From positions 10,205,455 through 10,269,454 of the forward strand of contig NW_020653200.1 of assembly GCF_003589595.1 (NCBI RefSeq): 64,000 nucleotides of DNA, given 5' to 3'. Position 1 is the stretch's first letter. Each line of letters begins with the position of its first letter. The stretch comes from Hyposmocoma kahamanoa (taxonomy: Eukaryota; Arthropoda; Insecta; Lepidoptera; Cosmopterigidae). Below the pieces are notes generated by a model. That model worked only from the letters and a program-made list of their open reading frames with translations, did no database searches and was not told the origin of the DNA. Made by a program: the position numbers and the translations under genes. Below are positions 53,401 to 62,400 of this stretch, piece after piece.

Positions 53401-56400
53401 AAATTACATTGCATTTCAAAGATTACCACTTATACTTGAGTGTATTAAACATGACTACTCTGCCGCTCTCTAGTAGTATGAGTCTTAGGACGAGCTCTAT
53501 GAAACGAACGCTAACTACTTTTAAGCAAAAATGGCGAGGTAAGCAACTTTGTCAAGTTGAAGCAAGAAATTATGAAGTCTCTACCATTACTTAATTTCTT
53601 GCTTAAACTTACGCAAAATCCGTTTTTTGTAAATACGAAAAACTTGCTAAGCTTGCCATCTTTGTTTAGTCGAAGTCAAAGATCGTTTTATGTCTCTCAG
53701 CTTCAATCTGCTGCGATAAGAAACCTCAAACTATTAATCCTTTAGACAACGTAGTTACTAGAAACCCATGTCCGCATGTCTATGCATATAATATGTATAT
53801 AGCGGCGGTAGGATGTTACAAAGAAGTTCGAAGGGGTTTAACTGTGTACATAAGTATCCTTAAAACTAATACTCACTGTAAAGCTTTAGAATTAATTCAC
53901 TAGGATTGTCACAGAACTGTCACATTTAATGTCTCTATAAAATTTATAGTTTAATAGTTTATGGTAGCTTTCCATTGAAATCCAAAAAATTGTAATTGGA
54001 TAGTTACATTGGGTTTTCTATTAGTTATCAAGACTGACTGAAACTAATTTTAATTAATTTTCAGTCAGCTACGTTACGTTCAGATGCTTGTAAATTAAAG
54101 ATCAGAGTTTGTTTGCACTTAAAATTTTCACAAGCAGTAAAAGTTCCAGTTATTGAGAACTTTGTTAAAGTTAGAGGGGACTAAAGTGAATTGAACACCC
54201 CTGAGGCGCGGGTCACTGTCTCGGAATCATTAGTTTGCTATTCACTGTATTTTTTTCATAGCAATAATATTCATACCATGAACGGCAGACTTCGGATGCC
54301 GATATCATTAAAATTACGTTATTTGTGTGACTGATTTGATGTTTGACTTATATTTCTGACATATACTCGTATAAGGTCTAGATTTCCTTTATTTTTCCAT
54401 CCTCTAAGTTCTAGATACATTATTACATTATGTCAATAGGTATAGCATACGGTGAAAGGCTTCAATCACATGTTCTTACTTTATTATTTTCAGAGAACCG
54501 AGTATTTTACCTGCTATAATTTCTTCAATCATCAAATCAATTTCTGTATTTGATGAATTGCTACTTAACATAATTGAATGTTTATTAAATCAGTTTTACG
54601 TCAATATATTTATTGTTGTAGTTATGTAGATAGTTATATGATAGAAACCAAATACTGTCGTAACTCTAAATTATGAAATTGAGAAAACACAACTTGAAAA
54701 GAAAAAGAAACACTGAGTGAAACCAATATATATATATAATCTCGTTGATAAATGGATAATTAAGTATTATATATAAATGACAATAATCATATGTTCTTCT
54801 TCTTAGCGTGCTGATTCAGATGTTTATATTTGTTAGGAACAGTACTTAGCGACTGACACATCATTATCAGTGGCGAATAATCGAAATAAGATCCAACCAA
54901 TGTTTTATTACATTTCAAATTGTGTTTTATCACTTCCATAGTGTTGAGTTACGATAGTATGTGGTTTCATGTGCGACATGTAGGGAGAAAAAAAATGCTC
55001 GTTTTGGTGACGCGTAGCCTCGCCGGTAAATTGTGCACTCTAGCTGGTATCTATGTCGAAACAAGGGGTGCGCCGTTATACGCAAAATGGGCGCTACGAA
55101 TACGAGTTGCAAAAAACCAGCCCTTCAAGTCTGGTTACGCTATTTCAAGGGGTGGAAGCGCGACAGCCGGCTAGAGAGTGGTTAGCAAATTCATGAAAAA
55201 CTCTGTATTAGTAAAGCAAAATAGAGAATGAAATAAAAACCTGCCCTCATCGTTTTCTCATAGCACTCCGCGTAATTACAGGCACATGAGGACTTGTCGA
55301 CTTATGTCTCAACGTGACGGGCGCAGTGGGAGTGCCCTTAAAGTACTGCATTTAAATGTAGAAGTGCATTTAAAGCACTGATTGGCACTGCAACTGTTAT
55401 GGACAAGCTGTAGCTTACCACCAGTCACGCTTGTTCGTCCCATCACTTGGTATTATAAAAAAAGCTACTTTAATTATTACTAAAAAATCTAAGCTATAAT
55501 TTCTCTGAATCTCCAATAGTCAACGCCAAAAATCCACTAAATATTACGCAGCAGAAAAAATAAATATTTTACAACGAATAATGGCGTATTTGTGTTTACA
55601 CTTTTTGGATATAAAAACAACCAAATAAGAAAAAAATTAAAAACACATTCGATTAATTAATGAACAACTAAATATATTTAGACATAAATCAATGAAAATG
55701 TAATAACATTATATAAGATCTAGAAAATTAAGGACAAATTGTAAATATATGTGTAATGCAAAACATGCACACTAACATAGGTTATATTATAAATATAATT
55801 GTTCTACAAAACAAAATTAGTCTATGACCCAGTCCAATGTTAGTCCTGTCTATAAAAAAGTTTTTAATTTAATAACATTTCAAAACTAAACCTGAATGTT
55901 ATGGGTAAAAGTTACAAAAACAAACAACGGTAAAGAAATAATTGAAAACAACAACAGCAAAAAAGCTTTAATCATATACATCTTTATCACAACAACTTAC
56001 GGGCATCGATAGTCGTGTTCGTGCTGAAAACTTTTCATGTTCGTTTTTTTTATTAAGTTTAATAAACGGAAGAGCACGAAAAGAGGTTCATATGGCCTCA
56101 GGACGGAAGCTATACTAGCGTTGTTCCGTCGAGACGAAAAGTTTGGGGCGGGGCTCCTCTCAGGTTGTGATAAGCGCTCCTCAGTAATAATATATATCTT
56201 TACATATTATTTGAAAGCCCATAATTATGTTGATATAAATAACTACAAACAGAGACCCTATTCACAAAGGATTAAGCAGGAATCATCACTGATTCAATAT
56301 GTTTATTAGTTATGTTTTTGAATTGTTTACGTTTGATTATTATTTGTATTTCTATCACATAAAAAACTTAATATACTCGTAAACAATAAATAATAAAATC

Positions 56401-59400
56401 GATTCAAGTGTATACGATAACAAGTTTTTGTATAGATTCAATTCAATTCAAAGCTATTTTCAAGCGAATCAATTCAATAGAAAGGCTAAATATGTAAGCT
56501 AGCAATAAACATTTTATAATAATATCAATAAATTTGAACGTAACTCTATTTACAAATATTTAGTTGTAAATAGTTTTTGCCCTAGAATTCGGGTGTTAAT
56601 AGGTTTTAACCCCATTAATACCAGGCGTTAACAAAGCACCAGGTTAAAAACCGGGTGCTTGCCCATCTCTGATGGCCGGAGATAAAAGTGGAAACACTGA
56701 AGTAATAAATTATTCCTTCTTGAAGGAGAGTTTACGTGGAATCGGAAATAGCAAGAGAAATCTTTAGGAGAGCTCTATCAACTCATATCAACACATTAAA
56801 TATTTAAACATCGTCTTTTGATGCTTGTTTTAAAGGCTAGATTTATTCCCGTATTGTATTACTTAGATACGTAAAACTTGTACTTATTTAGTTTGCATTC
56901 TACTTGCTACAAGGGTGTATGTAATTTTCGATTACATTTTCTCAAACTATGTAATTATCTTGACAATAATTCTTAAACATTCCCAAAATGTGACAAATAT
57001 TTACGTAGTGAAATTGATAACGACTATTTGCCATAAAGGAGATTGTGTACTAAATATGCCTAGCCTAACATGAACAATAAAATATGATTGAAAATAAGTA
57101 TGATTGAAGAATACATACTTGTACTCGTCTAAGAATAGTCTTGTCAAGAATTAATATAATAAATAAATTACCAACTCAGTGCACAAGCATGTTAGGTAGC
57201 TATTTGCATATATTAGACTTGAAGTCATGTTAAGTTAATATTAACAGGTATATACTCGTCTAATAGATTTACGTTAATAGAGATATCGTCATAATAATTA
57301 CATTAAAACATGTATATTCATTACATTGTTATACAGGGTGCCCCAAAAGTCAACGTCAGGCGGGTACTGCGTGAGAAGCTGCAGTTCTGGCAAAAATAAT
57401 AATAAAAAATTCCATGTGACTTAGTTAAACGATAATAGGCACATTATTCAAAATGTTGAAAATCGATACCCTAAACCACACCATTAGGTGAAGACGAACC
57501 AATTTTGCTGTGTTTTTTTTAACCTAATCATAAATAACGATACTATTAATCCAAGTAACGAATGGGAAAATGAATGTCGTTAGATTATTAAAACTAAATG
57601 AAGTTTCATTGATTTAAAAATTATGTCGGCCAACTTTAAAAACGAATATTTTTGTAGACGAGTGCTACACTACTTTGGGCAAGTTATTTCAAAAGGTGGA
57701 TGAATGGTCCACAATGGTCAAGATTTTAAAAGTACAATATTTGCAACTGTTTTCTTCCATTAGGTATATATAAAGTTACAAGTTGCGAGTCACTGATAGA
57801 ATTAGAATGCATACTTCCCGATATGGTGGAAAAAAAGGTAATTTATACCGTCGTTGTACGCGGATAGATTCCAAAGCAAAGGGAAAAATACGAGATGACC
57901 TGAATGTGGAAAATATAAATAATAAAAATATAAATATAATAATAGTCGCGACGTAAGCGTTCTTTTTTCAATATAAACGTCTGTTGAAAAAACTTGCTGT
58001 CAATTTTAAAATCTTCTTTTCAGATTGGCCCAAATCGTAATTCGAACCCAGAACCTCCTCATCAAGGGCCTATAGTACTAAGCACTGTGCCACCGAAGAA
58101 CACACCCCGTAACCCGACCATGAGCCGCAGGCCGAGCCCGAGCCCACCATCGTAGGTAATTTAGGTAATAAAATATTATTGCTTATTTTTGCCTTATCTA
58201 AAAAACACCCTATTTAAAAAAGTGTCTTATTTAAAAAAAATGATGGTATGGGTTTTTTAATAAGTTAGTTTAAATAATTAAACTATTTATACTTAAGTAA
58301 TTTTTTTTGTGCTCCAAGAGCGGTTTCGCCGTAATATAAGTGTGATGGACATACATCACAGAATGAGATAGCCAATGTGTAACTTTAGTTGTAACGACTT
58401 TGGCTTGTGTTATATAATATTGTATGGCGAGAGGTACACAAATTCGGAGCGCCGAGGGTTCATAAATGTACACTTGTCTTGATAATTGACTAGAGCGGGT
58501 AACCCGTCACAAACACGAATTTCTTTTTTTTAGGATTTCATTATGCCGAACACGGTACGACTTCTTTATTAGTGCGCTGACTGTTGTAGTATAAATTTTT
58601 AATACAGGAATATCTTGCAGCAGAAGTAACGTTTGTCCGAAAAACTATTATTAGAATATTTATTATATATGTGATTTTTTTTAAAGGCCGCTGCGCCTGT
58701 CAAAGTCAAAGTCAAAGATTATTTATTCCATAGGTAAAATAAATTTACAATTGAAAACGTCACATTTAAGCTACTGCTCGTTCACTACGACCTCCCTGTG
58801 AAGAACGAGCAAGAAACTCTAAGGATTGCTCTTTTCAAATAAATTTAAATGCTGTGGAATACACTTTGAATCAAATTTGTGTGGATTCTGGAGCCATGTC
58901 GTCTTTCCATACATCTTTATCTAACACGTAGTCTTAAATTTGGTAATATGATTTTTCGATCAAAATATTTTTAATGTAGTTTTTAAACTTAGGAATTCAT
59001 AAACTTAATATATGCTCCGGAATCTTATTGTAAAAACGTATACAGTTCCCCATAAAAGAGTTGTTTACCTTGGTTAAACGAAATCGTGGTACCATGAGTT
59101 TGGACTTAGCTCTAAGGTTAATATTATGGATATCTTCTTTCTTATTGAAATTATGTGTATTTTTACGGGCATATAAAATATTTGAGTAAATGTACTGTGA
59201 TGCTACAGTCATGACCCCAGACTCCTTAAACTTTTCTCTGAGAGAAACCCGAGAGCCTAGACGGTACACAGAATGAATCACTCGTTTTTGCAATACAAAT
59301 ATGGTTTGAATATCTGCCGCTTTACCCCACATGAGAATCCCGTAGGACATTATACTATGGAAATAACTAAAGTAAACTAGTCTAGCAGTACTAACATTGG

Positions 59401-62400
59401 TAAGCTCACGTATTCTGCGGACTGCGTATGCAGCAGAGCTTAATCTGCCTCACCTTGATACATAAGTTGACAAGTCTCGTGTGCCTGTAATTTCACCAGC
59501 AGCCTTGTCCTTTAAAACCGAAACACAGAAATGCTCACATTACTGCATGGCGGGAGAAATAGGTAAGGTAGCAGTATTTCCCTGGACGAACTCGTTCACA
59601 TGGAGCTCTACTGCTATCAGTTCTATGAATTCCATGAATTCTTTGAGCAGAAGTTTGTTTGGTCAATTCATGTCTAGTGTACTGTCTGTTTTCCATGTAG
59701 ATTTCCATTTAGATGGCTGTTGTGGTTAGACTACAGAAGTGAATTTGTTTGCATTTCCGAAAATGTTTTAAATAACTATTTATTTAAAATGCAAACAAAT
59801 TCACTTCAGCAGTCTAACCACAACGGCCATCTATCTAACGATAGCCGTTCCGAAGTTAAAGTTGTTACTCAAAGACTCTACTATTAGAGTTAGAGAAGTT
59901 GTTACTCAAACACTCTAATAGTAGAGTCTTTGAGTAACAACTTTAACTTCAGAACGGCTATCGTTTTTTTGTACAAAAACTACATATTCAACTCGATACA
60001 TTAGACAAACGGTATGTTGGGGAAATAGGAATCGGGAAACGTATACATTGACAATATGCTAAAATAGTGAAACTTGTGTATGAATGAATGAATGTTGTGA
60101 TGAAATAAATTGTAACGTGTTTCCGGAAAATTGAAACAAAATATATTCAATAAAAGTCGAAAGGTTTCCGGATAAACAAAATTCTGTAAATGAAATGGCA
60201 ACATCTATCTGAATTGTCTCTTAAAGGATTTGCAGACTTTATTAGACGATGCATCACTCAATCTACAGTTCAAATTCAGATCTACAGTGAAATATGGTTA
60301 CAACAAAATGGTTTGCTCAACACATTATCCTCGTTCTATAACTGACTATTCGAGCACAACGTAACATAAAATTAATATTACAAAACAAAACCGAAAGTGG
60401 ATTGAGCGCTTTGATTCAATTTTGTTCTCCGGACCTAAACCCCCTTGAACAGCAGGAGTATATTTAAAACCAATAGAAAGTTCAGCCGAACTGCGCCACA
60501 AAATTGGTGAAGCAGCAGAAGAAATAAATACGAGGCGATTCGTATGATTGGTACAAAGATCTTTTCTGAGACGATGCAGAACTCGTATTCGTTCCGAGGG
60601 CAAACAATTTGAACATTTTCTGTAGCTTTACCGAAAAAGTAATGTAATACAAGCATTACAAAACTTACATTCGTTTCACTTAAGTTAAAACATGCGACAT
60701 TAGACTGATATAATTTGATTCACGCACTTCATTGACCTACCATAGCTCAATGACGCACAACTATTTATTCGTTACGATTAAGAGTTACATAAAGAAGTCC
60801 TTTTGCAAAAAATAAGCAATATTTTTTAGTGAATTAAAAAAAATATTTATAAACAAAATTTGTAATGAAGAAGTGATTTGTTTTACAGAACCGAGAGAAA
60901 TGGCAGAAACTGAAGGGGGCCTACACTGATATGGTTGAGAACGGCTAGGAAAAAAAGATGACTTTTTTAATGAATTAAAAAATATTAATTAATTAAAAGT
61001 GGCAAGTTTTATACGATTTAGAAATCTTGATTAAATGTGCCACCTTTTAAAATGACTTACCTAGGGCAGAGTAGTACTTTTTTTAAGATATGAAGTGTCA
61101 ATTTTATAAAGCATAACTTTATCTACTAAACTAACAGCGTTCATTGTTTCATTTGACTGCGTTTAATAACATATGTGGATTACAGTACCTAAAGAGGTAG
61201 TTCCCGCTCGACGTTGAGTCTTAGTATATCCAAAAATCTCAAATCTCAAAATCTTTAAAAAGATTTAAAAAAGCCTCGATACAAAACAGTGTACCCAACA
61301 ACTCGTCGAAACCAAATTAACGAGTCCAAACACGATAGTTGTACTGTGAATAATATTCTTGAATCACTTCCCCAGTAATTTCGTAAGTTCTTTATTGTTT
61401 TCTTTGTTGCTTATACAATAAATGCTGTGTACGTGTGTAATAGTAGTATACACATATAAATACACAACTAATATAAAATTACACTGTTATCTAAGATATA
61501 TTTATATATTAATGATTGATTGATTGATGATGTATGTATTTCATGTGCTACTATTGATGTACCTCAACTATAAAATTAATAAATAAATAAATAGCAAAGA
61601 ACTATCTCCGTTTAAGTAATTAGACAAACTTAGAGATAATCTACTAGAGACAACTATATCGACCGGGTGAACAGGTAACAAAGGTGCTCGGAAAGCTTGT
61701 TTATCATATATCTATTACTTTAGATGCAATTTGAATAGTAACCTCATGACATTACAGAATATTCGTCAGAGAGGGCTTCAAATGTTTGTAAATAAACTTA
61801 TAGTTCCTCTTGCGAGCTAAATCCTGTTACCATTCGAAATAGAAATGATAAAATATTTTACGCGGTTGCAGCAGCAGAGGATATTTTATCAAGTTGGAAA
61901 TTCATGGCAAAGGAATGGATTAAAACTATTTTCTATAAGCTCGAGCTCCATAAATCTTGTTACACTTCATGGATTTCTGTTTCTAGAAAATAATATTGCA
62001 TATAATAACGCATTCATTTCTGTACACGAAAGTAAATTCTCTATGCGTTCTAATTGAGATTATATGCAGTAATATAGAGATAGTAATGAAAGGGTTGTAT
62101 CCCTAACTAGCCGTGAAGAGGTTCACGGCAGTGAATCGGGAAACTCCGGTCCACAAAATTTATTAAAAGAAGTAAAGTTAAAAGAAAGGTCTGTAACAAT
62201 AAAAAGGTAAATGTAAAATAAAAACAGGTACAACAGTATAAAACACTCCCTACACTTTATTATTAAGGCACTTACCCCTAAATGGGCCGAGTAACTGAAT
62301 TATAGATATAGGTACACGAAGGCTGTAGACTGTTATAAATTATTACACATGATTTAGCTTATTTAATGATTATAAACGTAGTAAAGAACCAAAATTAGCG

